This document shows positions 26,479-36,439 of a stretch of 64,000 nt of DNA, in pieces (position 1 is the first letter of the stretch; every line of letters starts with the position of its first letter). A program made the translations under genes and the position numbers. The notes below the pieces were generated by a model. That model was not told where the DNA came from. It did no database searches and was given only the letters and a program-made list of their open reading frames with translations. The stretch comes from Roseobacter sp. (GTDB lineage Bacteria; Pseudomonadota; Alphaproteobacteria; Rhodobacterales; Rhodobacteraceae): positions 310,001 through 374,000 of the forward strand of contig JADFAE010000005.1 of the NCBI GenBank assembly GCA_015665415.1. The letters are read 5' to 3'.

Positions 26479-27016
26479 ATTGCTTGCAAAAACCGCCTGC
26501 GATGGCTTGGCACCGCTGACCATCGGGGGGCTCTCGCTCAAGGAGACCGCGCCACAGGTGCTGACCAGCCTGGCGCCCTATCGCGATCAGGCTCAGGCGT
26601 TGGAGGCCGCGCTTCAGGCAGCCCATGGGCTTGGCTTTCCCGCCCAGGGTGGCTCGACCAGGAGCAAAGAGGCCCGCGCCATCTGGTTTGGCCGGGATCT
26701 GGCACTGCTGATCGGTCCCAAGCCGGACGCAAGCCTGGCGCAGCATGCTGCGCTGACGGATCAGAGCGCAGGCTGGGCGGTGATGGAGCTGACGGGGCAG
26801 GGTGCTGAGGATGTTTTGGCACGGCTTTGCCCGGTAGATCTGCGGCTCTCTGCTTTTGCGGTTGGTGCCTCTTTGCGCACCGAAGCCAAGCACATGATGG
26901 CCTCTGTTCATCGCCGTGAAAAAGACAGCTTTCAGATCATGGTGTTCCGCTCGCTGGCGCAGACTTTGCATCATGATCTCAAAACAGCGATGGAAGCCTG
27001 GGCGGCGCGGGGGTAA
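26471..27016 (+). CDS. soxG: Sarcosine oxidase gamma subunit, SoxG
   Basis: A 181-residue subunit, the least conserved of the four. I place the start at GTG 26471, overlapping the soxA stop by eight bases with AAGGGGAG just upstream; the ATG codons at 26432 and 26447 lie inside soxA and have no better signals. Family features include the segment AIWFGRDLALLIGP and, later, AVMELTGQGAEDVLARLCPVDLR, a degenerate GcvT-like pattern. It closes the sox operon; no folate gene follows directly. Confidence 0.88.
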   Translation: MAELLAKTACDGLAPLTIGGLSLKETAPQVLTSLAPYRDQAQALEAALQAAHGLGFPAQGGSTRSKEARAIWFGRDLALLIGPKPDASLAQHAALTDQSAGWAVMELTGQGAEDVLARLCPVDLRLSAFAVGASLRTEAKHMMASVHRREKDSFQIMVFRSLAQTLHHDLKTAMEAWAARG

Positions 27017-27052
27017 TCTCTCGGGATCATCAACTGATTCCGGGAGCGATCC

Positions 27053-27394
27053 ATGATCCGCATCACCCTTGCCGCCCTATCTCTGTTGGCGGCCCCTGCC
27101 TATGCCGCTGATAGCAAAGAAGACAGCTGCAAATATCAGGGCCAGGTCATGGCGGCGGTTCAGACCGCGCGGCTGGATCGGGTCAAGCAGGAAGAGGTAG
27201 AACAAAGCATTCTGGACAGTGCACCGGACTGGCCGGAGCAGTATTCCAAGGCGATCCCGCAGCTGGCAGCACATGTCTACGCGATGAAGCGTCGGGATCT
27301 GAAGGCCACCGAGTTTGGCCCGCTGTTGGAGCAGCAGTGCCTGGAAAACTGGGATCAGATCCAGGAGATGCAGCAACAGCTGACATCGAACTGA
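27053..27394 (+). CDS. Small exported protein of unknown function upstream of dnaG
   Basis: A 113-residue protein with a clear Sec signal peptide (MIRITLAALSLLAAPAYA, cleavage after residue 18). The mature part is helical and charged, with one Cys near each end (DSCKYQGQ and EQQCLENW) that could form a disulfide. The dnaG start codon follows with one base between, so it is likely co-transcribed with dnaG. Such small proteins occur at this position in related genomes, to my recollection. No function is assigned. Confidence 0.72.
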   Translation: MIRITLAALSLLAAPAYAADSKEDSCKYQGQVMAAVQTARLDRVKQEEVEQSILDSAPDWPEQYSKAIPQLAAHVYAMKRRDLKATEFGPLLEQQCLENWDQIQEMQQQLTSN

Positions 27395-27395
27395 T

Positions 27396-29441
27396 ATGTC
27401 CCTGACACCCGCTTTCATGGATGAATTGCGCAGCCGGATCAGCATCTCTGATGTGGTTGGGCGCAAGGTCATGTGGGATCAGCGCAAATCCAATACCGGC
27501 AAGGGAGACCTCTGGGCACCTTGCCCCTTTCACCATGAAAAAAGCGCGTCTTTTCATGTCGATGATCAAAAAGGCTATTATTATTGCTTTGGCTGTCAGG
27601 CCAAGGGCGACGCGCTGAAATTTGTCCAGGAAACCGAAAACGTCGGCTTTATGGAAGCGGTGGAGATCCTGGCCCGTGAGGCCGGTATGGAGATGCCCGC
27701 GCGTGATCCCAAGGCACAGCAGAAACAGGACCGCCGCACGCTGTTGATCGAGGTGATGGAACAGGCGGTGCAATTTTTTCGCCTCCAGCTCAAGACCCAT
27801 AATGCCGGGCCGGCTCGCGCCTATCTGCAGGGGCGGGGCTTCACGCCCGCCAGCCTGGACCGTTGGGAGATCGGCTTTGCCCCCGACGGCTGGCAAAACC
27901 TCTGGGACCATTTGCGTGGCAAAAGCGTGCCCGAGGAACTGATCCTGGCCGCTGGGCTGTCGAAAGCCTCGACCAAGGGCGGCAAACCCTATGACACCTT
28001 CCGCAACCGGATCATGTTCCCGATCCGCGACGCCCGCGGTCGCGCCATCGCCTTTGGGGGCCGGGCGATGGATCCCAATGACAATGCTAAATATCTGAAC
28101 TCTCCCGAGACAGAGCTGTTTGACAAGGGGCGCAGCCTTTACAATCAGGCCCCGGCGCGAGCAGCCGCTGGACGTGGCACACCGCTGATCGTGGCTGAGG
28201 GCTACATGGATGTGATCGCGTTGTCGGAGGCGGGGTTTCAGTCCTCGGTGGCGCCCTTGGGCACAGCCGTGACAGAAAACCAGCTGCAGATGATGTGGCG
28301 GATGTCGGATGAGCCGATTATTGCCCTGGATGGCGATCAGGCGGGCCTACGGGCGGCAATGCGGGTGGTTGATCTGGCCCTGCCATTGCTTCAGGCGGGC
28401 AAATCCCTGCGGTTTGCCATCATGCCCGATGGCCAGGACCCGGATGACCTGATCAAGGCCAAGGGGCCGGAGGCGGTGCAAGAAGTGCTGGATCAGGCCA
28501 TGCCGATGGTCAAACTGCTGTGGCAGCGCGAAACCGAAGGCAAGGTCTTTGACAGCCCCGAGCGCAAAGCGGCGCTGGATAAGGCGCTGCGTGAAAAGAT
28601 CCGACTGATCCGCGATTCTTCGATCCGCAAACATTATGGCGAGGACATCAAGGACCTTCGTTGGACCCTGTTTCGGGGCAACCGCCCCGACGGCGACCGC
28701 AGTTTTGATGATTTTGCGCCTGATCAGGGGGGCTACCAGCAGGGCGGATATCAAAAGGGTGGTTTCCAAAAAGGCGGCGCGCGTGGCGGGTTTGGTGACG
28801 GGGGGCGCAAACCCTGGAAGGGCAAAAATGCCACGCCTGCGCCTTTGGCCAGCACCCGCAGTTCGCTGTTGGCAGCGGCGGATGAGGCGGAGCTGCAACG
28901 TGTCCGCGAAGCAGTGGTGCTGGCGGTGGCGATCACCACACCTCAGATGGTTGTCGAATTCGAAGCCAATCTTGAGCGGATGCACTGCGCGGACAGCACT
29001 CTTGCCGCGCTGCGCGATCAGCTGCTGCGATTTGGTGTGGACGATCCTGACGGGCTCAGAGAGCGGATCCACGAAAATCTTGGACCCCAGGCCCTTGAAA
29101 ACCTGATGACGCTTCGCCATGTGGCAATCATCCCCTGCCTGCGCAAACCCGATGATTGCGAAGCCGCGCGCCAGACGCTGGCCGAAGAATTCGCCAAGCT
29201 GGAAGCGATGCGGGGGTTGGATGCAGAGTTGGCCGAGGCCGAAGAGGATCTGACAGGGCTTGCGGATGAGGCTTTGACCTGGCGCTTGAAACAGGCGGCA
29301 GAAGCCAGAAACCGCGCCGTGCGCAGCGAGAATGAGGACAAGGCTAACTTTGATGTGGGCGAAAATGGCGCGCGCCTCGACCGCGAGGAACGTGATGCAT
29401 TTGGGGCCCTGTTGGACAGGATTGGCTTTACTCAAAAGTGA
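27396..29441 (+). CDS. dnaG: DNA primase DnaG
   Basis: A 681-residue replicative primase. The CHC2 zinc finger has C43, H46, C64 and C67 (CPFHHEKSASF, then YYYCFGCQAKG). The TOPRIM catalytic core carries VAEGYMDVIALSEAG and the acidic pair in IIALDGDQAGLRAA. The C-terminal helicase-binding part is helical. Between core and C-terminus lies a disordered Gly-rich linker with three tandem five-residue repeats (GGYQQ, GGYQK, GGFQK; bases 28728-28772) and then Gly/Arg-rich sequence, longer than usual. It lies directly upstream of rpoD, the classic macromolecular synthesis arrangement. Confidence 0.95.
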   Translation: MSLTPAFMDELRSRISISDVVGRKVMWDQRKSNTGKGDLWAPCPFHHEKSASFHVDDQKGYYYCFGCQAKGDALKFVQETENVGFMEAVEILAREAGMEMPARDPKAQQKQDRRTLLIEVMEQAVQFFRLQLKTHNAGPARAYLQGRGFTPASLDRWEIGFAPDGWQNLWDHLRGKSVPEELILAAGLSKASTKGGKPYDTFRNRIMFPIRDARGRAIAFGGRAMDPNDNAKYLNSPETELFDKGRSLYNQAPARAAAGRGTPLIVAEGYMDVIALSEAGFQSSVAPLGTAVTENQLQMMWRMSDEPIIALDGDQAGLRAAMRVVDLALPLLQAGKSLRFAIMPDGQDPDDLIKAKGPEAVQEVLDQAMPMVKLLWQRETEGKVFDSPERKAALDKALREKIRLIRDSSIRKHYGEDIKDLRWTLFRGNRPDGDRSFDDFAPDQGGYQQGGYQKGGFQKGGARGGFGDGGRKPWKGKNATPAPLASTRSSLLAAADEAELQRVREAVVLAVAITTPQMVVEFEANLERMHCADSTLAALRDQLLRFGVDDPDGLRERIHENLGPQALENLMTLRHVAIIPCLRKPDDCEAARQTLAEEFAKLEAMRGLDAELAEAEEDLTGLADEALTWRLKQAAEARNRAVRSENEDKANFDVGENGARLDREERDAFGALLDRIGFTQK

Positions 29442-29543
29442 TTCGTGAGGCCCGCGAGTCGTTTTGCTAAGGAAGAGCCAAAGAAAATTCGATAAACCGG
29501 GTGACGAATCACAGGATCGCGCTAATGATTCGGCATCCGAATC
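29440..29543. promoter_or_regulatory. Cluster of five GANTC (CcrM) sites with alternating complementary segments upstream of rpoD
   Basis: GANTC occurs at 29440 (GATTC), 29456 (GAGTC), 29506 (GAATC), 29527 (GATTC) and 29539 (GAATC). GATTCGG (29527-29533) and CCGAATC (29537-29543) form a perfect 7-bp hairpin around CAT; the same GATTCG can instead pair with CGAATC at 29505-29510, and ATTCG (29487) with CGAAT (29505). GANTC is the target of the cell-cycle methylase CcrM in alphaproteobacteria. A regulatory role for rpoD is inferred. Confidence 0.55.
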
Positions 29544-29567
29544 GCCCAGCCTCTTAGGGAGCAATGA

Positions 29568-31559
<1,992 letters not shown>

Positions 31560-31561
31560 TC

Positions 31562-31590
31562 AAAGGGCGCCCTTTTGGGGCGCCTTTTTT
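31562..31590 (+). terminator. Rho-independent terminator after rpoD
   Basis: GGGCGCCC and GGGGCGCC form a stem with a T-rich loop, followed by six T residues. It begins three bases after the rpoD stop. Confidence 0.88.
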
Positions 31591-31606
31591 CATTTGGAGG
31601 CCTATT

Positions 31607-32095
31607 TTGCGCTTTTCCTCTTTATGCATTTTCTTTTGCGTTTCGGCCCAGTCTGGCGTGGCTTGTCCTGCTGGCTCGGAAACTCTGGTCTCCTGTACTC
31701 TCAAAGACGGCAGCAAGATGCTCACGACCTGTCTGCAAGGTGATCAGGTGAGATATGCCTTTGGGCGCAGTGGTGGTGATCCGGACCTGGCGTTGCTCCG
31801 TAACGTACGGGACGTGAATATGGTGCCTTGGCCAGGGATCGGCAGCTCTATCTGGGAAGAGTTCACTTTTGACAATGAGGGCACTTCCTACACTATCTAC
31901 TACAGTCAGGAGCGCGACCCGGGTGCTGAGGAACCACTGAGTGGCGGGGTTATTGTCGAACAAAGCGGTAAGGAACTGGCTCATCTGCGTTGCGACAAGG
32001 GGAGCGTGCAGAGTTCCGGCTATGGTTTGCCCCTGTTTGAAGCCAAGGAACGCGCCGGACAGGTCTATTCGCTGGAAACCGGAAGCTGGCAATAG
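31607..32095 (+). CDS. Exported protein of unknown function
   Basis: A 162-residue protein starting at TTG 31607 with a strong GGAGG six bases upstream. The N-terminus (MRFSSLCIFFCVSAQSGVA) looks like a signal peptide, with likely cleavage before CPAG. The mature protein is beta-rich, with SETLVSCTLKDGSKMLTTCLQGDQVRYAFG, and contains several Cys that may pair. I do not recognise a named family, though similar small secreted proteins occur in Rhodobacteraceae. It lies three bases before the DCC-family gene and is probably in its operon. Confidence 0.7.
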   Translation: MRFSSLCIFFCVSAQSGVACPAGSETLVSCTLKDGSKMLTTCLQGDQVRYAFGRSGGDPDLALLRNVRDVNMVPWPGIGSSIWEEFTFDNEGTSYTIYYSQERDPGAEEPLSGGVIVEQSGKELAHLRCDKGSVQSSGYGLPLFEAKERAGQVYSLETGSWQ

Positions 32096-32098
32096 GGG

Positions 32099-32560
32099 AT
32101 GGGCAGAGCCGTAGGACCCGAGCCGAGCCCTGTGACCGGTGACCTCATCGTCTTTGACGGTGAATGTGTGCTGTGCTCGCGGTTTTTCCAGTTCATGCTG
32201 CGCCATGACAGGGAACAACGGTTTTCCTTTGCCACCGCGCAATCCGCCCTGGGCCAGCGGCTGTATCGCGAGCGCGGCCTGCCTACGGATGAGTTCGAGA
32301 CCAATCTCGTCTTTGTCGATGGGCACTGCTATCAGCGCCTCGATGCCTTTGCCGCCGCGATGCGGGCGCTGCCGGGGGCCTGGCCACTGCTGGGGCTGTG
32401 CCGCTTTCTGCCGGGATTTGTTAAAGACCCACTCTACCACGCTGTTGCGCGCAATCGCTATCGTATCTTTGGCCGCACCGAGACCTGCATGGTGCCCAGT
32501 CCAGAGCTGCGGGCACGGTTTCTGGATTGGATCCCAGCGCAGCAAGAAGACAGCGCATGA
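32099..32560 (+). CDS. Thiol-disulfide oxidoreductase, DCC (DUF393) family
   Basis: A 153-residue protein with the family-defining N-terminal motif VFDGECVLCSRFFQFML: the DxxCxxC (Cys23, Cys26) after a thioredoxin-like first strand. The downstream pattern GLCRFLPGFVKDPLYHAVARNRYRIFGR is also typical. Such proteins are thought to be thiol-redox enzymes of unknown substrate. The first 12 residues are probably over-extended: a GTG at codon 12 is a possible start. The stop overlaps the next gene by four bases (ATGA). Confidence 0.85.
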   Translation: MGRAVGPEPSPVTGDLIVFDGECVLCSRFFQFMLRHDREQRFSFATAQSALGQRLYRERGLPTDEFETNLVFVDGHCYQRLDAFAAAMRALPGAWPLLGLCRFLPGFVKDPLYHAVARNRYRIFGRTETCMVPSPELRARFLDWIPAQQEDSA

Positions 32561-33129
32561 GCGATGCCTTTGGTCAAATCATAATAGAGCGCGGCCTGAA
32601 AGTGCCTGCGGTGGTGGCGCGGTTTCATGCCGCCGGATCTGGCCGATATAAGGGCCAGGCTGAAGTCGAGGCAGGCAATGCCCTGGCCCGTTTGATTGCC
32701 CGTCTTGCGGGCTTTCCGCCCGCAGGCCACAGCATTCCTTTTGAGATTTTGGTTGAACCGCAGGGGCAGGGCCATCTTTGGCGGCGGTGTTTTGGGCGCA
32801 GCCAGACGCTGTCCCACCTCCGCTACGACAGCCAAAGCGGCTGTGCCATCGAAGGCTTTGGCCCGTTCCGGTTCTATATGGACCTGCGCCTGCTGGGAGA
32901 GACGCTGGCGGTTGATGTCTCGCGTATGGAGGTTCTGGGGCTGCCGCTGCCGCGCTGGCTGACGCCCCGGTCGGCGGCGCGCGAATTTGAGGCTGTTGAT
33001 GGCGAATTTGGCTTTGATATCTCGGCCAGCCTGCCGCTGGTGGGGATGCTGATCCGCTACCGGGGCAGTTTTCCCGTGCCCGGCACCGGCATTGCTAACG
33101 AGCGCGCCGGATCGTTAACCAATTCCTAA
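32557..33129 (+). CDS. DUF4166 domain protein
   Basis: A 190-residue protein of the DUF4166 type, recognised from SGRYKGQAEVEAGNALARLIARLAGFP near the N-terminus and the middle pattern GQGHLWRRCFG. The C-terminal part contains PLPRWLTPRS and the segment GMLIRYRGSF. No catalytic motif is evident. It overlaps the DCC-family stop by four bases, so the two proteins are translationally coupled and may share a pathway. The family is often near fatty-acid or redox genes; function is unknown. Confidence 0.8.
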   Translation: MSDAFGQIIIERGLKVPAVVARFHAAGSGRYKGQAEVEAGNALARLIARLAGFPPAGHSIPFEILVEPQGQGHLWRRCFGRSQTLSHLRYDSQSGCAIEGFGPFRFYMDLRLLGETLAVDVSRMEVLGLPLPRWLTPRSAAREFEAVDGEFGFDISASLPLVGMLIRYRGSFPVPGTGIANERAGSLTNS

Positions 33130-33173
33130 TGCGGCACCTTGTGAGATAGGGACGATCCCTAATAGACTGTTAA
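33115..33173. promoter_or_regulatory. Two CtrA-like sites upstream of a small coiled-coil gene
   Basis: TTAA-N7-CTAA at 33115-33129 and CTAA-N7-TTAA at 33159-33173 each match the CtrA consensus TTAA-N7-TTAA with one mismatch. They lie 50-107 bp before the small gene at 33222. The first overlaps the end of the DUF4166 gene. Binding is not shown. Confidence 0.4.
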
Positions 33174-33221
33174 GAGACCTGTCTCGCTGCCACGAGATGT
33201 AACGACCAAATGGGGGTGCGG

Positions 33222-33530
33222 ATGTCTGCCAATCAGAAACTGACCCTGGCGCTGGCTGCGCTGGAACAGCAACTTGAAACACTAAAGACTCTGACCGATG
33301 CCAATGAGTTCATGGTCACGGCTCTGAAAGAACAGGGCGAAGATCTAAGGCAAATGGAGGCAGATGCGGCCCGCGATATGTTGCGGGGGCAGGCTCGGGC
33401 GCGCTTTGATGCGGAAGATGGGACCGCGCCGGATGCGGCGGTTCTGGCGATCCTGGAGCAAAGCCTCGGCACCGGTCTTGGGGCCCAGATCATTCCCTTC
33501 CCAATCGCCGCCACCAAGCAACAGGCGTGA
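33222..33530 (+). CDS. Small coiled-coil protein of unknown function
   Basis: A 102-residue protein. The N-terminal 55 residues form a heptad-like coiled coil (LALAALEQQLETLKTLTDAN, then LKEQGEDLRQMEADAARDML). The C-terminal part is short and ends with IIPFPIAATKQQA. No signal peptide or domain is evident. I chose the ATG at 33222 because GGGGGTG is well placed upstream; an in-frame ATG at 33210 is the alternative. The candidate CtrA sites upstream suggest possible cell-cycle control. Confidence 0.6.
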   Translation: MSANQKLTLALAALEQQLETLKTLTDANEFMVTALKEQGEDLRQMEADAARDMLRGQARARFDAEDGTAPDAAVLAILEQSLGTGLGAQIIPFPIAATKQQA

Positions 33531-33703
33531 TCTGAAAGCCCAAGCACGGAACCGGCTAGGCTTTTGGAGTGAAGCCCAAGGGCGTGGGTGAAATTGCGGC
33601 TGTGCTGCCGCAAACGGACCGATTTCTTGCCGACCTTCCCCTTGGAACCGGATGTCTGCCTGCCTATGTAGGGTCCAGACACTGGAAGGCAGGAAAAGAT
33701 CTC

Positions 33704-34114
33704 ATGAAAAGCAAAGTCATCGCAGCTGGACTTGCGGCAGCTCTTTTGGCACCGGTCAGCGCCGAAGCCTTTACCACCCCACGTGGCGTCAAGGTCAATC
33801 CGGTGAATGAACTGATCTTTGAGGTCATTCCCACCAGCTCTGGCTCTTACGGGGATTTCTGGTGTGGGGCGTCTGAATACGCCCGCCGGGTCAAGGGCGC
33901 GGGTTGGACCGACCGGGTCTATGTCGTTCAGGGACGCGCGACCAGCGTGACCACTGGTCGCCGTTCTGCGGTGCAATTCACCCTTTCGCCCGTCAAAGCA
34001 CAGGTACCTCCGCCGCCCCAGGGCTGGCTGGCGCTGGGCATCAAGGCAGGTGGCAGCATGTCGATCCAGCAGGCCAGATCTCATTGCGATCAGCAGCCGA
34101 TCAATTTCAACTGA
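33704..34114 (+). CDS. Exported two-cysteine protein, tandem paralogue 1 of 3
   Basis: A 136-residue protein with a signal peptide (MKSKVIAAGLAAALLAPVSAEA, cleavage after residue 22). The mature part begins FTTPRGVKVNPVN and carries the signature shared with the next two genes: a hydrophobic-FEV strand, DFWCG, then YARR, a V/I-YV strand, RRSAVQFTL and a late Cys (SHCDQ). Exactly two Cys remain after processing, so one disulfide is expected. The ATG has AGGAAAAG upstream. No known family is recognised. It acts in the periplasm or outside. Confidence 0.78.
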   Translation: MKSKVIAAGLAAALLAPVSAEAFTTPRGVKVNPVNELIFEVIPTSSGSYGDFWCGASEYARRVKGAGWTDRVYVVQGRATSVTTGRRSAVQFTLSPVKAQVPPPPQGWLALGIKAGGSMSIQQARSHCDQQPINFN

Positions 34115-34136
34115 TTGGTTCTGTTTGATGCCCCAC

Positions 34137-34173
34137 GGCCAGCAATCCTCGCCTTGGCTGAGGGTCGCTGGCC
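34137..34173 (+). terminator. Nested hairpin after paralogue 1, possible terminator
   Basis: GGCCAGC (34137-34143) pairs with GCTGGCC (34167-34173), and inside it CCTC (34147) pairs with GAGG (34160). No U-tract follows, so its role as a terminator is uncertain. Confidence 0.35.
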
Positions 34174-34345
34174 TGGCGCGGAATGAGCGGCATGTTTAGG
34201 CGTTAAGCTTGTGAAATCCAGCCCTGATCACCCAGAGGGCACAGATACGTGTGGCACGCAACTGTGACTGGCCTTGCCGGTGAGGCTGCCTAATTTGAAG
34301 GGGAGCCTCACGTGTGGGCTGTTCCTTTGGATGAAAGGCTTTGCC

Positions 34346-34759
34346 ATGACTATTCTCTCTCGCACCCTGGTTGGGGCCAGTATTGTTGCACTGCTCATGG
34401 CAGGGTCCGCCTCTGCCTTTACCTCGCGGGATGGAACCCGTGTCAATCCACTGTCCGAGGGGCGTTTCGAGGTGGTGCCACGAGCGGGTGGCGTAGGACG
34501 GGACTATTGGTGCGCTGCGGGGGACTATGCCCAGAGGGCGCTCAAGGCCCCCTGGGCGGCTCAGCTCTATATCTCCCGCTCCCGCGGTCCCAGCGAAACC
34601 ACCAACAAACGCTCAGCAGTGCAATTTACCCTGCGCGCTGATCTTGCTGGCGGGCCGGAAAAGGGCGATCTTGGCAGCGTCAATTCTTTGGCACGCGGCG
34701 ACAATATGAGGGTGCAAGAGGCCTTTCGCTATTGCAGCCAGTTGCCAACGGGGTTCTGA
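34346..34759 (+). CDS. Exported two-cysteine protein, tandem paralogue 2 of 3
   Basis: A 137-residue protein with a signal peptide (LVGASIVALLMAGSASA, cleavage after residue 24). The mature part FTSRDGTRVNPLSEGRFEVVP aligns with paralogue 1, then DYWCAAGDYAQRAL, KRSAVQFTL and a terminal Cys (RYCSQ). Exactly two mature Cys. The ATG at 34346 has AAAGG upstream; the in-frame ATG at 34331 lacks a good site. An 8-bp inverted repeat (GTGAGGCT/AGCCTCAC, 34280-34287 and 34304-34311) lies in its leader. Sequence divergence from paralogue 1 shows an old duplication. Confidence 0.78.
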   Translation: MTILSRTLVGASIVALLMAGSASAFTSRDGTRVNPLSEGRFEVVPRAGGVGRDYWCAAGDYAQRALKAPWAAQLYISRSRGPSETTNKRSAVQFTLRADLAGGPEKGDLGSVNSLARGDNMRVQEAFRYCSQLPTGF

Positions 34760-34851
34760 GATCGCGCCAATAGGGCGATTGATCGCAATCTGCTATGCTA
34801 TGGTCTGAGCCGCATTTGTTGCGGCCCGTTGACCAGGGAAAGGCACAGGAG

Positions 34852-35295
34852 ATGAGGCGAAACTTTCGAAACAGAGCCAGGTCAGGCCTTGCCCGGGGGG
34901 CGCTGATTGCGTGGTTGATTGTGCTGCCGATTGCGGCCCAGGCCTGGTGGGCCTGGAACCGGCATGAGGTGCTTCCCGTTGCCGAAGGCGTCTGGGAAGT
35001 GGTCAATGAGGTGGGCACAGGGGCGCAGGACTACTGGTGCGGCATCGGGGATTTTGCCATTCGCCAACTGCGCAGCAAAGCAACCCAGCGGATCTATGTC
35101 TGGCAGGCTGTCGGGCCAGCGGTGAACCGACCGGGGCGCAAATCGGTGCAGTTCTCCTTTGCGCCTCCCCCGGGCAGCAGCAACAAACGCGGCTATTCCC
35201 TGAGCATCAAGATCCCTGGCTACAGTCTCAATGCGGCCACGGCGCGCTACTATTGCTTTGATCGGATGGATGATCCGTTTTTTCGCCGCTTCTGA
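34852..35295 (+). CDS. Exported two-cysteine protein, tandem paralogue 3 of 3
   Basis: A 147-residue protein with a longer, basic N-terminus and hydrophobic core (GALIAWLIVLPIAAQA, cleavage about residue 31 or a retained anchor). The mature part keeps the family pattern: VWEVVNEVGTGAQDYWCGIGDFAIRQLR, an IYVWQAVGP strand, RKSVQFSF and a late Cys (YYCFDR). Exactly two mature Cys again. It is the most divergent of the three. The start at 34852 has AGGGAAAGG upstream. An opposite-strand open frame here is a shadow. Confidence 0.75.
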   Translation: MRRNFRNRARSGLARGALIAWLIVLPIAAQAWWAWNRHEVLPVAEGVWEVVNEVGTGAQDYWCGIGDFAIRQLRSKATQRIYVWQAVGPAVNRPGRKSVQFSFAPPPGSSNKRGYSLSIKIPGYSLNAATARYYCFDRMDDPFFRRF

Positions 35296-35349
35296 AGCTG
35301 TGCTTCGCGGGCTCTTGCGCCGCGCGCCGGGCTGCGGCAGATCTGTAGG

Positions 35350-35769
35350 ATGCAACAGGAATTTCAGATCGCAACCCGGGGGCAGGGCCTCTATGAATTC
35401 ACCTCCGAGCTGCGGCAGTGGCTGGCAGGGGCGCAGCTGCAGGTGGGTCTGATGACGCTGTTTGTGCGCCATACCTCCTGTTCCCTGCTGATACAGGAAA
35501 ACGCCGACCCTGAGGTGCAGGGAGATCTGCAAGCTTTCTTTGCCCGCTTGGTGCCGCCTTCCAATGATCCGTCGATGTCCTACTTGCGCCACACCTATGA
35601 GGGGCCGGATGATATGCCCGCCCATATCAAGGCGGCGATGATGCCGGTGAGCCTCTCTGTCCCGATCTGCGATGGTGCCTTGGGACTGGGGACCTGGCAG
35701 GGGATCTATCTGTTTGAGCATCGGGATGCGCCGCATCAGCGCCGCATCCTGGCCCGTATCAGCCCCTGA
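35350..35769 (+). CDS. YjbQ family protein (UPF0047; secondary thiamine-phosphate synthase-like)
   Basis: A 139-residue protein. The family signature is present: GLMTLFVRHTSCSLLIQENAD (about 33-53) and SVPICDGALGLGTWQGIYLFEHRD near the C-terminus, with the conserved His and Glu that line the pocket. E. coli YjbQ has weak thiamine-phosphate synthase activity, but the true role is unsettled. It stands alone between the exported paralogues and nrdR. Confidence 0.9.
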   Translation: MQQEFQIATRGQGLYEFTSELRQWLAGAQLQVGLMTLFVRHTSCSLLIQENADPEVQGDLQAFFARLVPPSNDPSMSYLRHTYEGPDDMPAHIKAAMMPVSLSVPICDGALGLGTWQGIYLFEHRDAPHQRRILARISP

Positions 35770-35913
35770 GGACAAGCGACAGCCATATGACGAACCGCTT
35801 GATCTTGCGGTTTCATTTCCCCTCTACCCAATTCCTAGCGGCTGCCCTATAGTTGTGGATAACTGTGCAGCTGAAGGCACATATGACGGGTATTGGGAAA
35901 AGGGGATCGGCAG

Positions 35914-36381
35914 ATGCGCTGTCCGTTTTGCGGGAATATCGACACTCAGGTGAAAGACTCACGCCCCGCCGAGGATCACGTCTCGATCCGCCGGCGTCGT
36001 TTCTGTCCGGCCTGCGGTGGCCGCTTTACCACCTACGAGCGGGTGCAACTGCGGGATCTGGTGGTGGTCAAGACCAACGGCAAGCGCGAAGATTTTGATC
36101 GCGACAAGCTGGAACGCTCCATCCGCATTTCCATGCAGAAGCGCCCAATTGATCCGGAGCGGATCGATCAGATGATCTCAGGGATCGTGCGGCGGCTGGA
36201 AAGCATGGGCGAAACCGATATCTCTTCCAGCAAGATTGGCGAGATCGTGATGGAGGCGCTGGCCCGGATCGATACCGTGGCCTATGTGCGCTTTGCCAGC
36301 GTCTACAAGAATTTCCAGGCGGCGGATGACTTTGAGGATTTTGTCCATGAGTTGCGCCCGGATGCGCCAAGTGAAGAGTAA
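35914..36381 (+). CDS. nrdR: Transcriptional repressor NrdR
   Basis: A 155-residue repressor of ribonucleotide reductase genes that senses (d)ATP. The zinc ribbon is CPFCGN and [13 protein letters not shown] (four Cys); the ATP-cone begins near [19 protein letters not shown] chose ATG 35914 (MRCPFCG), the family's normal start, with AAAAGGGG upstream; an in-frame ATG 21 bases earlier is not needed. It precedes ribD on the same strand, a common order (nrdR-ribD), with a 118-bp gap holding a hairpin. Confidence 0.95.
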   Translation: MRCPFCGNIDTQVKDSRPAEDHVSIRRRRFCPACGGRFTTYERVQLRDLVVVKTNGKREDFDRDKLERSIRISMQKRPIDPERIDQMISGIVRRLESMGETDISSSKIGEIVMEALARIDTVAYVRFASVYKNFQAADDFEDFVHELRPDAPSEE

Positions 36382-36439
36382 GCACTGGCGTGACATCATC
36401 AGGTGACCAAGTCATCTATTGACCTAAATTGAACCGCAG

